Shown here: positions 1 through 10,381 of the stretch, in pieces
Position numbering within the stretch: the stretch's first letter is position 1
How the letters are laid out: every line of letters starts with the position of its first letter
Source: Thalassospira profundimaris
Lineage (GTDB): Bacteria > Pseudomonadota > Alphaproteobacteria > Rhodospirillales > Thalassospiraceae
NCBI RefSeq assembly: GCF_003326795.1
Contig: NZ_JPWI01000010.1
Span: 1-64,000, forward strand
Direction: 5' to 3'
Length of the DNA stretch: 64,000 nt
Made by a program: the position numbers and the translations under genes
Notes under the pieces: model-generated
Database searches by the model: none
The model's input: only the letters and a program-made list of their open reading frames with translations
What the model was told of the DNA's origin: nothing

Positions 1-1469
1 ATGGCACATGGACGCTCACAGCGGATGATCTCGAAGGTCTGACGATTACGCCCGCCGATGATTATTCCGGCTCGTTTGATCTGGGCATAACGGTGACTTC
101 GACCGATGGTGATGACACCGCAACGGTCACTGACGCCATTACTGTCGATGTTACCGGTGTCGCAGACACCCCGAAGCTTGAAGTGTCGGATGCTTCCGGC
201 AGCGAAGAAGGCGCGATTGTGCTGGATATCGATGCGGGCCTGAGCGACGCCTCGGAAGTTCTGTCGATCACCATTTCCGGTGTTCCGGATGGGGCAGAAC
301 TTTCGGCTGGTACGGACAACGGTGATGGCACATGGACGTTGTCGGCGGATGACCTCGAAGGCCTGACGATCACCCCGGCTGATGATTATTCCGGCTCGTT
401 CGATCTGGGTGTTACGGTCACTTCGACCGATGGTGAGGATACCGCAACTACATCGGGCTCAATCACCGTTGATGTTGAAGGTGTCGCGGATGCGCCGACG
501 CTGGAAGTCTCTGACGCTTCGGGTAGTGAAGAGGGTTCAATTGCCCTTGATATTGACGCGGGCCTGACTGATGCGTCGGAAGTTCTGTCGATCACGATCT
601 CCGGTGTTCCGGATGGCGCCGAGTTGTCTGCCGGTACCGATAATGGCGACGGCACCTGGACACTGTCTGCCTCAGACCTCGAAGGTCTGACACTTACCCC
701 TGCGGATGATTATTCAGGGTCCTTCGATCTGGGTGTCACCGTCACATCGACTGATGGTGACGATACCGCAACTACATCCGGCTCGATAACCGTTGATGTA
801 GCGGGTGTTGCGGATGCTCCGACCCTTGAAGTCTCGGATGCGTCTGGCAGCGAAGAAGGTGCGATTGCCCTTGATATTGACGCTGGCCTGACGGATGCAT
901 CGGAGGTTCTGTCGATCACGATTTCTGGCGTGCCCGATGGTGCCGTGCTGTCGGCTGGTTCTGATAATGGTGACGGCACCTGGACGCTGACGGCGGATGA
1001 TCTCGAAGGCCTGACGATTACGCCCGCCGATGATTATTCCGGCTCCTTCGATCTGGGCGTCACCGTCACATCGACTGATGGTGAGGATACCGCGACTACC
1101 TCGGGCTCAATCACCGTTGATGTTGCCGGTGTTGCGGACACTCCGACGCTTGAAGTCTCCGACGCGTCGGGCAGCGAAGACAGTGCGATCACTCTCAATA
1201 TCGACGCGGGGCTCGCGGATAGTTCAGAAACCCTGACAATAACGATTTCCGGTGTGCCGGAAGGTGCGACCTTGTCGGCAGGTACTCTGAATGATGACGG
1301 AACCTGGTCGCTGACGTCGGATGATCTTGACGGGCTGTCAATAACGCCTCCCGATGATTATAGCGGTAGTTTTGATCTCGAAATTACGGCGAGTACTCAG
1401 GACGGCGTAGATATCGCAAGTGTGACGGATACCGTCATGGTCAATGTGCGCAGATGCCCCGACCCTTGA
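1..1469 (+). CDS. giant type I-secreted repeat protein, 5' portion in window (partial; ends at a frameshift)
   Basis: The reading frame is open from the first bases, so the gene starts before the window. It encodes about four and a half copies of a roughly 108-residue acidic cadherin/Ig-like repeat; each copy carries motifs such as [44 protein letters not shown] and TSTDG.DTAT. Such tandem beta-sandwich arrays are typical of very large adhesins exported by type I secretion. The frame stops at 1469 because the junction near 1449 lacks 8 nt found at other repeat boundaries. The protein continues in another frame from 1444, so the two ORFs are almost certainly one gene, broken either by a real mutation or by repeat misassembly. 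The repeats are certain; the exact role (adhesion, biofilm) is inferred from the family. Confidence 0.8.
   Translation, partial: GTWTLTADDLEGLTITPADDYSGSFDLGITVTSTDGDDTATVTDAITVDVTGVADTPKLEVSDASGSEEGAIVLDIDAGLSDASEVLSITISGVPDGAELSAGTDNGDGTWTLSADDLEGLTITPADDYSGSFDLGVTVTSTDGEDTATTSGSITVDVEGVADAPTLEVSDASGSEEGSIALDIDAGLTDASEVLSITISGVPDGAELSAGTDNGDGTWTLSASDLEGLTLTPADDYSGSFDLGVTVTSTDGDDTATTSGSITVDVAGVADAPTLEVSDASGSEEGAIALDIDAGLTDASEVLSITISGVPDGAVLSAGSDNGDGTWTLTADDLEGLTITPADDYSGSFDLGVTVTSTDGEDTATTSGSITVDVAGVADTPTLEVSDASGSEDSAITLNIDAGLADSSETLTITISGVPEGATLSAGTLNDDGTWSLTSDDLDGLSITPPDDYSGSFDLEITASTQDGVDIASVTDTVMVNVRRCPDP
1044..1448 (+). repeat. 405-bp direct repeat, copy A
   Basis: By eye identical to 1600-2004. 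The offset between the copies is 556 bp, which is not a multiple of three, so the duplication itself carries the frame change between the two ORFs of the secreted protein. Confidence 0.85.
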
Positions 1470-4455
1470 AGTGTCGGATGCTTCCGGCAGTGAAGAAGGT
1501 GCGATTGCGCTCGATATTGACGCTGGCCTGAGTGATGCATCGGAAGTTCTTTCGATCACGATCTCTGGCGTGCCCGATGGAGCCGTGCTGTCGGCTGGTT
1601 CCTTCGATCTGGGCGTCACCGTCACATCGACTGATGGTGAGGATACCGCGACTACCTCGGGCTCAATCACCGTTGATGTTGCCGGTGTTGCGGACACTCC
1701 GACGCTTGAAGTCTCCGACGCGTCGGGCAGCGAAGACAGTGCGATCACTCTCAATATCGACGCGGGGCTCGCGGATAGTTCAGAAACCCTGACAATAACG
1801 ATTTCCGGTGTGCCGGAAGGTGCGACCTTGTCGGCAGGTACTCTGAATGATGACGGAACCTGGTCGCTGACGTCGGATGATCTTGACGGGCTGTCAATAA
1901 CGCCTCCCGATGATTATAGCGGTAGTTTTGATCTCGAAATTACGGCGAGTACTCAGGACGGCGTAGATATCGCAAGTGTGACGGATACCGTCATGGTCAA
2001 TGTGATTGGCGATGCAGATTTGCCAACCCTTGAAGTGTCTGATGCTTCGGGTAACGAAGAAGGTGCGATAGCGCTCGATATTGATGCGGGCCTGACGGAT
2101 GCATCGGAAGTTCTGTCGATCACGATTTCTGGTGTTCCGGATGGCGCAGAGTTGTCTGCCGGGACCGATAATGGTGACGGTACCTGGACGCTCTCGGCCT
2201 CAGACCTCGAAGGTGGCACATCGACGCTCACAGCGGATGATCTTGAAGGTCTGACGATCACGCCTGCCGATGATTATTCCGGATCGTTTGATCTGGGTGT
2301 GACGGTGACTTCGACCGATGGTGATGACACCGCAACGGTCACTGACGCCATTACTGTCGATGTTGCCGGTGCCGCAGATGCGCCGACCCTTGAAGTGTCG
2401 GATGCTTCTGGCAGCGAAGAGGGCGCGATTGTGCTCGATATTGACGCTGGCCTGAGTGATGGATCGGAAGTTCTGTCGATCACGATCTCCGGTGTTCCAG
2501 ATGGTGCCGAGTTGTCAGCCGGTACCGATAATGGTGACGGCACCTGGACGCTCTCGGCCTCAGACCTCGAAGGTCTGACGATCACGCCTGCCGATGATTA
2601 TTCCGGATCGTTTGATCTGGGCATAACGGTGACTTCGACCGATGGTGATGACACCGCAACGGTCACTGACGCCATTACTGTCGATGTTGCCGGTGTTGCG
2701 GATACTCCGACGCTTGAAGTAACGGACGCGACCGGTGAGGAGGGCAATAGTGTTGCCCTTGATATTGATGCCGCTGTAACCGACAGCAGTGAAACACTGA
2801 CGGTGACCATTAGCGGTGTGCCCTCAGGGGCGAGCCTGTCGGCAGGTACCAACAACGGTGATGGCAGCTGGACGTTAAGTGCAGCCCAGTTGGCAGGCCT
2901 TACGATCACGACGGCAAGTGACTATTCCGGGACATTCGAGCTGACTGTTTCTGTGCAGTCCCAGGATGGAGAGGATACCGCCACGACCACAGCAATCCTT
3001 GAAGTAACGATCGAGGAAATGGCAGCGGGTGACGAAACCCTTTGGGGAACTGACGCGAGCGAAGTCTTCGAGACAGGGGCTGGTAACGACACTGTCGGCG
3101 CTGGTGGTGGCAATGATACGGTCTCGACCAATGCCGGTGACGATACGATCTGGGGCGGTAACGGTAATGATGTGATCTATGCCGGGGATGGTAACGACAG
3201 CATCACCGGTGATGGCGGCAATGACTATATTGATGGTGGTGCCGGTGACGACACCATTCATGGCGGCGAGGGAACCAACACCATCTATGGCGGCGCCGGG
3301 AACAACTACATTACCGGTGGCAGTGGCAATGACAGCATCTATGCCAGTGATGGTGACAACATCATCTATGCCAATGAGGGCAATAACCACATCGAAACCG
3401 GTGCTGGAAATGACAGCCTGTATGCTGGAAGCGGTGACGACACCATCATTGGCGGAGATGGCAATAATTATGTCAGTGCCGGTGAAGGCAAAAACTATGT
3501 CGAGACCGGGTCGGGCAATGACACGATCACGTCAGGCAGCAATGATGACAAAATCAATGCGGGTGATGGTGACAACCTGATTTCTGCTGGCGAGGGCAAA
3601 AACACCATCTGGGGTGGTTCGGGTGCGGACAGCATCAGTGTCGGTTCTGGCGATGACAGGATTTATGCCGGGGACGGTGACAATACCGTCAATGCCGGCG
3701 AGGGCCGGAACGATATCGAAACCGGCAGCGGCGATGACACCATCACGTCGGGCAGCGACAACGATACGGTTTCGTCGGGGGCTGGCGATGACAACATTGA
3801 TGTCAGCGGCGGCAAGAACACTGTCTGGGGAGGCGACGGCAACGATTCCATTCATGGAGCCTGGGGCAACGACACTTTCTATGGCGGGGCTGGAAATGAC
3901 ATCCTGAATGCGGATGGGGGCGACAACTATTTCGATGGCGGTGCCGACAGCGATACCCTGACCGGTGGTTGGGGCAAGGATACCTTCTATGGCGGATCGG
4001 GCGATGACATGCTTGATGGCGGTGGTGGGGATGACAAGCTGTATGGTGAGGACGGGGATGACACCCTTTCTGGCGGTGCAGGCAAGGACACACTCAGTGG
4101 CGGAGATGGTAATGACCTTCTGCTGGGTGGGGATGACGACGATACGCTGATGGGCGGGATCGGGGACGACACGCTGTATGGCGATGGCGGATCGGATCTG
4201 TTCATCTTTAATATGGGCGAGGGCAATGACCATGTAGATGGTGGTGCCAATGGCTGGACGACCGATACCATCGAATTGCACGGTATTGGCGGCGGCAATC
4301 TCGACTCGAGTGACTGGACCCTGATCCTTGATGAGGGGACCATCACCGATTCGAAGAAACACTCGCTTGAACTTTCCACCGATTCGTCTGGAACCATCGT
4401 CTTTTCGGATGGTTCCGAGTTGACATTCTCCAATGTCGAACGTATCGAGTGGTGA
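1444..4455 (+). CDS. giant type I-secreted repeat protein, 3' portion with RTX repeats and secretion signal
   Basis: This ORF of about 1,003 residues has no ribosome binding site at its first ATG and is best read as the continuation of the upstream frame. Residues 1 to about 525 hold further cadherin/Ig-like repeats. About 530 to 918 are glycine/aspartate-rich nonapeptides of the GGxGxDxUx type (for example [16 protein letters not shown]), which bind calcium and fold as a parallel beta-roll outside the cell. The last 85 or so residues (SDLFIFN..., ending SNVERIEW) resemble the C-terminal target domain of type I secretion substrates. No transporter genes for it are visible in the window; they may lie upstream. 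Two internal irregularities are present: a 28-residue deletion near 1600 and a 12-residue duplication at 2179-2250. Confidence 0.85.
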   Translation: MCADAPTLEVSDASGSEEGAIALDIDAGLSDASEVLSITISGVPDGAVLSAGSFDLGVTVTSTDGEDTATTSGSITVDVAGVADTPTLEVSDASGSEDSAITLNIDAGLADSSETLTITISGVPEGATLSAGTLNDDGTWSLTSDDLDGLSITPPDDYSGSFDLEITASTQDGVDIASVTDTVMVNVIGDADLPTLEVSDASGNEEGAIALDIDAGLTDASEVLSITISGVPDGAELSAGTDNGDGTWTLSASDLEGGTSTLTADDLEGLTITPADDYSGSFDLGVTVTSTDGDDTATVTDAITVDVAGAADAPTLEVSDASGSEEGAIVLDIDAGLSDGSEVLSITISGVPDGAELSAGTDNGDGTWTLSASDLEGLTITPADDYSGSFDLGITVTSTDGDDTATVTDAITVDVAGVADTPTLEVTDATGEEGNSVALDIDAAVTDSSETLTVTISGVPSGASLSAGTNNGDGSWTLSAAQLAGLTITTASDYSGTFELTVSVQSQDGEDTATTTAILEVTIEEMAAGDETLWGTDASEVFETGAGNDTVGAGGGNDTVSTNAGDDTIWGGNGNDVIYAGDGNDSITGDGGNDYIDGGAGDDTIHGGEGTNTIYGGAGNNYITGGSGNDSIYASDGDNIIYANEGNNHIETGAGNDSLYAGSGDDTIIGGDGNNYVSAGEGKNYVETGSGNDTITSGSNDDKINAGDGDNLISAGEGKNTIWGGSGADSISVGSGDDRIYAGDGDNTVNAGEGRNDIETGSGDDTITSGSDNDTVSSGAGDDNIDVSGGKNTVWGGDGNDSIHGAWGNDTFYGGAGNDILNADGGDNYFDGGADSDTLTGGWGKDTFYGGSGDDMLDGGGGDDKLYGEDGDDTLSGGAGKDTLSGGDGNDLLLGGDDDDTLMGGIGDDTLYGDGGSDLFIFNMGEGNDHVDGGANGWTTDTIELHGIGGGNLDSSDWTLILDEGTITDSKKHSLELSTDSSGTIVFSDGSELTFSNVERIEW
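1600..2004 (+). repeat. 405-bp direct repeat, copy B
   Basis: Second copy of 1044-1448. Its left edge coincides with an 84-bp in-frame deletion relative to a normal unit (GAVLSAGS joins directly to FDLG), and the sequence just before it has lost 8 nt at a unit boundary near 1449. Confidence 0.85.
3031..4200 (+). repeat. RTX calcium-binding nonapeptide repeat region
   Basis: Dense GGxGxD-type nonapeptide coding repeats, in roughly 18-codon (two-nonapeptide) periods. The core is degenerate in places ([28 protein letters not shown]), then returns to canonical [15 protein letters not shown] near the C-terminus. This is the hallmark of type I secretion substrates. Confidence 0.9.
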
Positions 4456-4535
4456 CGAATTCACATTTCGGGTGCCGTCGGGACGAAATCCCGGCGGCAT
4501 TGCCGGTTTTCTGGGGGTGAACACCTTGTCTCGAG

Positions 4536-4564
4536 TTGACAGCCATGGTGTGAAGCCCTATACA
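4536..4564 (+). promoter_or_regulatory. near-consensus housekeeping promoter for the rpmH operon
   Basis: TTGACA at 4536-4541, a 17-nt spacer, then TATACA at 4559-4564. It lies about 50 nt upstream of the rpmH GTG start, so the leader would be about 44 nt. A strong constitutive promoter is what a ribosomal protein and RNase P gene would need. Confidence 0.8.
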
Positions 4565-4614
4565 GCGGACCTCGAATTTTATCGGATTACCTTATTTAGA
4601 ACGGAGTAAGTGCA

Positions 4615-4749
4615 GTGAAGCGCACCTACCAGCCAAGCAAACTCGTACGGAAACGCCGCCACGGCTTCCGTTCCCGCAGCGCGACCGTCGGTGGCCGCCG
4701 TGTGCTGACCGCACGCCGCGCCAAGGGCCGCAAGCGTCTGTCGGCCTAA
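4615..4749 (+). CDS. rpmH: 50S ribosomal protein L34
   Basis: A 44-residue, very basic protein beginning at GTG with the L34 signature [20 protein letters not shown] and ending [11 protein letters not shown]. It is a structural protein of the large ribosomal subunit. The GTG start is supported by an ACGGAG Shine-Dalgarno about 8 nt upstream and by full alignment to the family from the first residues. The gene is followed after 4 nt by rnpA, the classic bacterial order. It is short and easily missed by ORF callers that require ATG. Confidence 0.97.
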   Translation: MKRTYQPSKLVRKRRHGFRSRSATVGGRRVLTARRAKGRKRLSA

Positions 4750-4753
4750 TGTT

Positions 4754-5215
4754 GTGACCATTTCGGTGGAACGCCTTAAAAAGCGTGCGGAATTCCTCCG
4801 TGTTGCGGGCACCCGCCGAAAATGGGTTACACAGGGGTTGATCCTGCAGGGCGCACCACGCCCGGGGATCAAGCCGGATACAGAATACGCCGGTGAAGAA
4901 CGACTCGCCCGAGTCGGTTTCACTGTCACCAAAAAGGTGGGAAAGGCCGTCGTCCGCAATCGCGTTCGGCGGCGTTTGCGTGCTGTGGCAGAGCAATTGA
5001 TGAGCGAACTCGCATTGCCCGGATGGGATTATGTCGTGATCGGTCGTGCCCAAACCATTGATCGGCCTTTTGAAAAACTGATTGATGATTTGAAATTTGC
5101 CCTGCGTCGGGTTCCTGATGCCAAGCCGTCTGCGCCGGATTCGCGCCGTCCCCGCAAGGGACGCAGTGCCAGTTCGTCAGGTGGGACATCAAAGGCAGGA
5201 GGTCCGTCAAAATGA
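4754..5215 (+). CDS. rnpA: ribonuclease P protein component
   Basis: The 153-residue protein subunit of RNase P, which assists the catalytic RNA in maturing tRNA 5' ends. The diagnostic RNR motif is visible as [17 protein letters not shown] at about residues 59-75. Start is GTG, 4 nt after the rpmH stop. The family usually has about 110-130 residues; here a low-complexity Ser/Lys/Gly tail (about residues 120-153) extends it. The stop overlaps the yidD start by 4 nt (ATGA), implying translational coupling. Confidence 0.95.
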   Translation: MTISVERLKKRAEFLRVAGTRRKWVTQGLILQGAPRPGIKPDTEYAGEERLARVGFTVTKKVGKAVVRNRVRRRLRAVAEQLMSELALPGWDYVVIGRAQTIDRPFEKLIDDLKFALRRVPDAKPSAPDSRRPRKGRSASSSGGTSKAGGPSK

Positions 5216-5523
5216 CCTCTTCGAATCCTGCACCCGGTTTCCTTGCCCGCCTTCTTCAAATCGCAGTTCGCGGTTATCAGCTGTTTTTGTCGCCTTATAT
5301 CGGGTGGTCATGTCGCTATCAGCCGACCTGTTCGGCATACATGATGGAAGCATTGGCCCGGCACGGGGCAATAAAAGGCAGCTGGATGGGAATTAAACGG
5401 ATAATGCGTTGCCATCCATGGGGTGGTCATGGTTATGATCCCGTGCCCGGATGTGGCTGCGAACAAAACAAAGCGTCGTCGGATGGTGAAAACCGGTCCC
5501 CGGCGCTTTCGTCATGTAAATAG
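5212..5523 (+). CDS. yidD: membrane protein insertion efficiency factor YidD
   Basis: A 103-residue small protein with the conserved family core [21 protein letters not shown] followed by [14 protein letters not shown] and [12 protein letters not shown]. The family is thought to sit at the inner membrane and help YidC-dependent insertion. The conserved cysteines (SCRYQPTCS) are intact. It overlaps rnpA by 4 nt and lies 45 nt upstream of yidC, so it is part of the same transcript. The C-terminal 20 residues are poorly conserved. Confidence 0.95.
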   Translation: MTSSNPAPGFLARLLQIAVRGYQLFLSPYIGWSCRYQPTCSAYMMEALARHGAIKGSWMGIKRIMRCHPWGGHGYDPVPGCGCEQNKASSDGENRSPALSSCK

Positions 5524-5568
5524 AATAAGCGGTCGGCAAATGCTGGCTGAGCAAAGCGGAATGAGGCG

Positions 5569-7281
5569 ATGAACGAACAACGTAACCTGTGGGTGGCAAT
5601 TGCATCGGCAGTTGTGATTCTTATCGGGTGGCAATTCTTCTTTGCGCCGGAACCTGATACCCAGGTTCGCGAAGCGCAAGTTCGTGAACAGCTTGATGCA
5701 AACGGCAGCAACGCGCCGCAGGTATCAACCGGTGGGCCCAGTGTCCCGGGCGGTCAGCCAGCAGTGCCGACTGTCAAGCGTGAAGACGCGTTGGCGAAAT
5801 CGCCGCGTATCACCATCGAAACCCCGCGTGTCGAAGGCTCGATTCGCCTTGTCGGGGGGGTGATTGACGATATTCAGCTTCAGGATTACCGCGAGACCGA
5901 AGAACCTGACAGCCCGCTGATCCATGTTCTGAACCCGACGGGCAGCAATGATGCCTATTTTGCGGAGTTCGGCTGGGTCGCCGGTGAAAAGGGGATCAGT
6001 CTTCCCAATAGTGATACCCGCTGGACCGCAAGCAGCGACAAGTTGACGCCCGATAGTCCGGTAACGCTGAGCTGGGATAACGGCGCAGGCCTTACCTTCA
6101 AGCGTCAGATCGCGATTGACGAGAACTATCTGTTCACCGTCAATCAGTCGGTCGTGAACAACAGCGGTGGCGCAGTCACCCTGTATCCGTACGGACTGAT
6201 TTCGCGTAAGAACAAGCCGCTCACTGCCGGTTTCTATATTCTGCATGAAGGTCCGCTTGGTGTGATCGACGGTACGCTTACCGAGATCGACTATGACGAT
6301 CTGGCCGACGATGGCGCAGTTGAAAAGAAAACCACTGGCGGATGGCTTGGCATTACCGACAAATATTGGCTGGTTGCGCTGGCGCCGTCTTCGGACGAAG
6401 CGCTGACCGCACGTTTCAGCCACCATGTGGCGGACAATTCCGACAAGTACCAGACGGATTATCTTGGTGCGCCGCGCACGATTGCTGATGGGGCAGAAGC
6501 CGCTGCCGAGACGCGTTTGTTTGCCGGTGCAAAAGAAGTCACATTGCTTGATAGCTATGCCGAGGAATACGGGATTACCAACTTTGATCTCGCGATTGAC
6601 TTTGGCTGGTTCTACTTCCTGACCAAGCCGTTCTTCCTGTTCTTGCAGTACCTGTATCATCTGGTTGGCAACTTTGGTGTGTCGATCCTGATCATTACGG
6701 TCATCATCAAGGGGATCATGTTCCCGCTTGCAAACAAGTCGTACAAATCCATGAGTGCGATGAAAAAGTTGCAGCCGCAGATCACCAAGATGCGCGAACA
6801 GTTCAAGGATGACCGTCAGCGTCAACAGCAGGAAATGATGGCACTGTACAAGCGCGAGAAGATCAACCCGGCTTCGGGTTGCCTTCCGATCATTGTCCAG
6901 ATCCCGGTCTTCTTTGCGCTTTACAAGGTTCTGTTTGTCAGCATCGAAATGCGCCATGCGCCGTTCTTTGGCTGGATTCAGGATCTGTCGGCGCCGGACC
7001 CCACGTCGTTGTTCAACCTGTTTGGTCTGATTCCATGGGATCCGCCGCAGATGCTGATGATCGGTGTCTGGCCGTTGATCATGGGTATTACCATGTATCT
7101 GCAACAGAAACTCAACCCGGCTCCGGCTGATCCGACCCAGGCAAAGATCATGATGTTCCTTCCGCTGATCTTTACCTTCATGCTGGCAAGTTTCCCGGCG
7201 GGTCTTGTGATCTACTGGGCATGGAACAACACGCTGTCGATCATTCAGCAGCGCTACATCATGTACAAGATGGGGGTTTAA
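5569..7281 (+). CDS. yidC: membrane protein insertase YidC
   Basis: A 570-residue Oxa1/YidC insertase. It has an N-terminal transmembrane helix (residues about 5-22), a large periplasmic beta domain (about 60-345) and a C-terminal five-helix insertase core starting near [18 protein letters not shown]. Conserved stretches include [20 protein letters not shown] and the cytoplasmic [18 protein letters not shown] loop with [21 protein letters not shown]. Length is typical for Gram-negative YidC. It inserts and folds inner-membrane proteins with or without SecYEG. Confidence 0.97.
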   Translation: MNEQRNLWVAIASAVVILIGWQFFFAPEPDTQVREAQVREQLDANGSNAPQVSTGGPSVPGGQPAVPTVKREDALAKSPRITIETPRVEGSIRLVGGVIDDIQLQDYRETEEPDSPLIHVLNPTGSNDAYFAEFGWVAGEKGISLPNSDTRWTASSDKLTPDSPVTLSWDNGAGLTFKRQIAIDENYLFTVNQSVVNNSGGAVTLYPYGLISRKNKPLTAGFYILHEGPLGVIDGTLTEIDYDDLADDGAVEKKTTGGWLGITDKYWLVALAPSSDEALTARFSHHVADNSDKYQTDYLGAPRTIADGAEAAAETRLFAGAKEVTLLDSYAEEYGITNFDLAIDFGWFYFLTKPFFLFLQYLYHLVGNFGVSILIITVIIKGIMFPLANKSYKSMSAMKKLQPQITKMREQFKDDRQRQQQEMMALYKREKINPASGCLPIIVQIPVFFALYKVLFVSIEMRHAPFFGWIQDLSAPDPTSLFNLFGLIPWDPPQMLMIGVWPLIMGITMYLQQKLNPAPADPTQAKIMMFLPLIFTFMLASFPAGLVIYWAWNNTLSIIQQRYIMYKMGV

Positions 7282-7355
7282 CCCCCCCATCTACCCTTTA
7301 CGGGTCCATCTTCCCTTCGGGGGAAAATCCCCGCAAAACCGGGGAAGGAATAACG

Positions 7356-8018
7356 ATGACACAAGAAAATCTGCCGTCGGCAACTGCAATTCCGACGCAT
7401 GAAGACTCAGTAATCGAAGCCGGGCGGAAGCTTTTTAGCCGCCCGGTTAACTTCGTTCTTGGTGTGGCGCAGCTCGAACAGCTGCCGCCCGAGGAAAAAA
7501 CCGAAATCTGTTTTGCCGGACGCTCAAACGTTGGCAAATCCAGCCTGATCAATGCGATCACGGGGCGTAAGGACATTGCACGCACGTCCAATACGCCGGG
7601 TCGTACCCAGCAGCTGAACTATTTCGATCTTGATGGCGCATGCCATATTGTCGACTTGCCGGGCTATGGCTTTGCACAGGCCCCGAAGGATATTGTCGAT
7701 ACCTGGCATGCCCTGATCAAACAGTATCTGCGTGGGCGTGTTACGTTGCGTCGCGTGTTTGTTCTGATCGATTCCAGACATGGTTTCAAAAAGGCCGATC
7801 TGGACATGATGAAGCTGCTTGATGAGTCGGCTGTGCCATATCAGGTTGTACTGACCAAGTCGGACAAGCTAAAAAAGGGACAGCTTGAAAAACGCATCAA
7901 GGAAGTGGTCGATGCTCTGGTGAAACATCCGGCGGCCTTGCCACAGATTTTTGCGACATCAAGTGAAAAGAATACCGGACTTGCGGAATTGCGGGCAGAA
8001 ATCTCGACGCTGCTCTGA
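7356..8018 (+). CDS. yihA: ribosome biogenesis GTP-binding protein YihA/YsxC (EngB)
   Basis: A 220-residue TrmE-Era-EngA-like GTPase needed for 50S subunit assembly. G1 is [14 protein letters not shown] near residue 55, the T of G2 lies in [10 protein letters not shown]3 is DLPGYG near 100 and G4 is TKSDK near 167. An upstream in-frame start exists, but ATG at 7356 has a GGGAAGGAA Shine-Dalgarno and matches the usual family length. It follows yidC by 74 nt, a spacer containing a small C/G-rich hairpin. Confidence 0.95.
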   Translation: MTQENLPSATAIPTHEDSVIEAGRKLFSRPVNFVLGVAQLEQLPPEEKTEICFAGRSNVGKSSLINAITGRKDIARTSNTPGRTQQLNYFDLDGACHIVDLPGYGFAQAPKDIVDTWHALIKQYLRGRVTLRRVFVLIDSRHGFKKADLDMMKLLDESAVPYQVVLTKSDKLKKGQLEKRIKEVVDALVKHPAALPQIFATSSEKNTGLAELRAEISTLL

Positions 8019-8055
8019 GGCCGTCAGGTTCATCGCTTAAATATGGGGAAGTGAG

Positions 8056-8985
8056 ATGAACGAAGAAATCCGTTCTGAAGAAGATCAATCGGAATCCAGC
8101 GCATACCGGACGTTGGCACGCGCCAAAGTCCTTTCCGAGGCTCTTCCCTATATGCGACGATTCAATGGCCAGACGATCGTGATCAAGTATGGCGGTCACG
8201 CCATGGGTGATCCGGAACTGGCGCGTCTGTTTGCGCAGGATATGGTGCTTCTCAAGCAGGTTGGCATGAACCCGATTGTCGTTCATGGCGGCGGCCCGCA
8301 GATTGGCCAGATGCTCAAGCAGCTCAATATCCAGTCAGAATTCGTTGACGGTCTTCGCGTAACCGATCAGCAAACAATCGACGTTGTCGAAATGGTTCTG
8401 GCGGGCAAGATCAACAAGGAAATCGTTTCCAATATCAATGCCGCAGGCGGCATCGGTGTTGGCCTGTGCGGCAAGGATGCGCATCTGATTACCGCGCGCA
8501 AGCTGACCCGTACCAAACGCGATCCGGAAAGCAATATCGAGAAGGTCCTTGATCTGGGCTTTGTTGGTGAGCCGGCAAAGGTCAATCCCCACGTTCTTGA
8601 TTGCTTCATCAATACCGACATCATTCCGGTTATCTCACCGATCGGTGTTGGCGAAGACGGTCAGACATATAATATCAATGCGGATACTGCTGCCGGTGCA
8701 ATTGCCAAGGCAGTTGGTGCGCGTCGTCTCTATATGCTGACGGATGTTAAGGGGATTCTTGATGGCGAGAAGAACCTTGTAAGGGATGCGGATATTGACC
8801 ACATCAATGCAATGATTGCAGATGGTACCATTCAGGGAGGCATGATCCCGAAAACCGAAACCTGCATGGATGCGGTTCAAAACGGGGTCGAGGCAGCGGT
8901 TATTGTTGATGGCCGTGCGCCACACGCCGTCTTGCTGGAGCTTTTCACCGAGCGCGGTGCCGGGACAATGATCCGCGGAAACTGA
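8056..8985 (+). CDS. argB: acetylglutamate kinase
   Basis: A 309-residue amino acid kinase-family enzyme catalysing the second step of arginine biosynthesis, phosphorylation of N-acetylglutamate. The family glycine-rich motifs are visible (KYGGHAM near residue 45, HGGGPQIG near 78), as are FVDGLRVTD and the C-terminal [14 protein letters not shown]. The N-terminal extension of about 25 residues is typical of arginine-sensitive hexameric forms, so feedback inhibition is likely. It is 37 nt downstream of yihA and probably in the same operon. Confidence 0.96.
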   Translation: MNEEIRSEEDQSESSAYRTLARAKVLSEALPYMRRFNGQTIVIKYGGHAMGDPELARLFAQDMVLLKQVGMNPIVVHGGGPQIGQMLKQLNIQSEFVDGLRVTDQQTIDVVEMVLAGKINKEIVSNINAAGGIGVGLCGKDAHLITARKLTRTKRDPESNIEKVLDLGFVGEPAKVNPHVLDCFINTDIIPVISPIGVGEDGQTYNINADTAAGAIAKAVGARRLYMLTDVKGILDGEKNLVRDADIDHINAMIADGTIQGGMIPKTETCMDAVQNGVEAAVIVDGRAPHAVLLELFTERGAGTMIRGN

Positions 8986-9108
8986 CCGTCAACAGAGAGC
9001 CAACACTTTAGTATAGTTTTGTGCGACGTATATCTGGTTCCGTGAATTGAATTAGGATATGTTGATGCGATAAATAACGCCGGTCAGGCGTAACGTATTG
9101 ACTTAACT

Positions 9109-10161
9109 ATGAAAACACGAGCTGGAGCAACCGTTGTGACCACGACGGAACAACAGATATCTCGCCACTGGGATTATGCGGAAGCGACTTTGAAGGCTCT
9201 GCGCGAGCGGGGCCTTCGTCCGACGCCTGAACTGTACCATGTGTGGTTCGTTTACTTTGCTGAAGAAAATCCTGAAATCCTGCGGGTTATCGATGCTGTT
9301 CAGGCCAGTGGTGACCAACTGGCCGAAGACACGCTGCTTCAGCTTTATTACCGCTATATTTTCGACCGGCAGGCGGCTGATTTCCTTCAGCGCGGCATGG
9401 AAGACTTTTCCGAACTGGTTGAAAACAGTGACGAATGCCTGACCACGGCAAAGTCGGGTCTTGGCAGTTATGGTGACTTGCTGAACAGGTCGCTCAAGAC
9501 ACTGGAAAAGCACAAGGAAGTCAGTCCGGTGCTGCGCGAAGTGATCAGCCATACTGACCAGATGAAAGAAACCATCGATAATCTTCACAAGCGTCTGGAT
9601 AGCTATCTGAACAGTGTTGCGCTGTTGCAGCGCGAACTCGACGAGACCCGCGAGCGGTCCTATACCGATGGTCTGACCCGTGTTTCCAACCGCATGTATT
9701 TCGAAGAGCAACTGGCACTGCTTGCCGCAGAATATGATGCCTCGGCAAACCCGGAGCCGTTCTGCGTGATGATGGTCGATCTTGATCAGTTCAAATCGGT
9801 CAATGACCGGTTCGGGCATCGGATTGGTGATGAAATTCTGGTCCTGATTGCTTCGATGCTGAAGGCCAATATCAAGGGGCGTGATATTGTGGCGCGCTAT
9901 GGCGGGGATGAATTTGCCATCCTGTTGCCCCAGACACCATTGGCCGATGCCATGGCCCTGGCCGAAGATATGAGCAAGCGCATTGCCGCGCGCGAAATCA
10001 AATCAAAGTCCTCCGGGGCATCTTATGGTCATATGACGGTATCTGTCGGTGCTGCGCAATATGTCGCCAACGAGGGCGGCGCCAAACTGATTGATCGCGC
10101 GGATAGTGCGCTATATCGCGCCAAGAAGGATGGTCGGAACCGTAATTTCGCGGCCGAGTAA
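9109..10161 (+). CDS. diguanylate cyclase (GGDEF domain)
   Basis: 350 residues. An N-terminal helical region of about 175 residues, with no recognised sensor domain, precedes a C-terminal GGDEF domain (SYTDGLTRVSNRMYFEEQL to the end). The active-site loop RYGGDEF is intact, so c-di-GMP synthesis is expected. The inhibitory I-site RxxD that normally lies five residues upstream reads KGRD, so product inhibition may be weakened. No EAL domain and no membrane segment: predicted cytosolic. An alternative GTG start lies at 9136. The gene stands alone between argB and mtaB. Confidence 0.9.
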   Translation: MKTRAGATVVTTTEQQISRHWDYAEATLKALRERGLRPTPELYHVWFVYFAEENPEILRVIDAVQASGDQLAEDTLLQLYYRYIFDRQAADFLQRGMEDFSELVENSDECLTTAKSGLGSYGDLLNRSLKTLEKHKEVSPVLREVISHTDQMKETIDNLHKRLDSYLNSVALLQRELDETRERSYTDGLTRVSNRMYFEEQLALLAAEYDASANPEPFCVMMVDLDQFKSVNDRFGHRIGDEILVLIASMLKANIKGRDIVARYGGDEFAILLPQTPLADAMALAEDMSKRIAAREIKSKSSGASYGHMTVSVGAAQYVANEGGAKLIDRADSALYRAKKDGRNRNFAAE

Positions 10162-10381
10162 CGGAATTCTACCGTCGATAGGGGCTGCTGGCGTGGTTTT
10201 AAGCCTGCCATGCATGTGTGCCATGACGGTGGCGGACTTGCATTGAAGCGTTCAAAAGCGTATGTAACCAGCGCCCGGCACGGTCAGACGACTTTGCCGG
10301 GCGTTCCGCACTTGCTGCATCTGACTTGTTTGCGCAGGCGGAATGTTTCCCGGAATAAAGACAGATCACAGAAAGCCGAGC

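Larger units (their letters stand above)
1..3010 (+). repeat. tandem array of about 324-bp cadherin/Ig-like coding repeats
   Basis: Successive copies of a unit of about 108 codons recur at 324-bp intervals, visible from the regular recurrence of [10 protein letters not shown] and DDYSGSFDL. Some copies are nearly identical at the DNA level. Later units diverge (for example the [11 protein letters not shown] unit near 2718). High DNA identity between copies suggests recent amplification or gene conversion, and makes assembly error plausible. Confidence 0.9.

Noticed and set aside
3532-4524. 330-codon minus-strand ORF under the RTX region
   Set aside because: It is the antisense shadow of the repetitive RTX coding strand; its composition just mirrors the repeat period and there is no Shine-Dalgarno or family motif.
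5725-7290. 521-codon minus-strand ORF opposite yidC
   Set aside because: It lies fully antisense to an unmistakable yidC and its translation has no recognisable domain.
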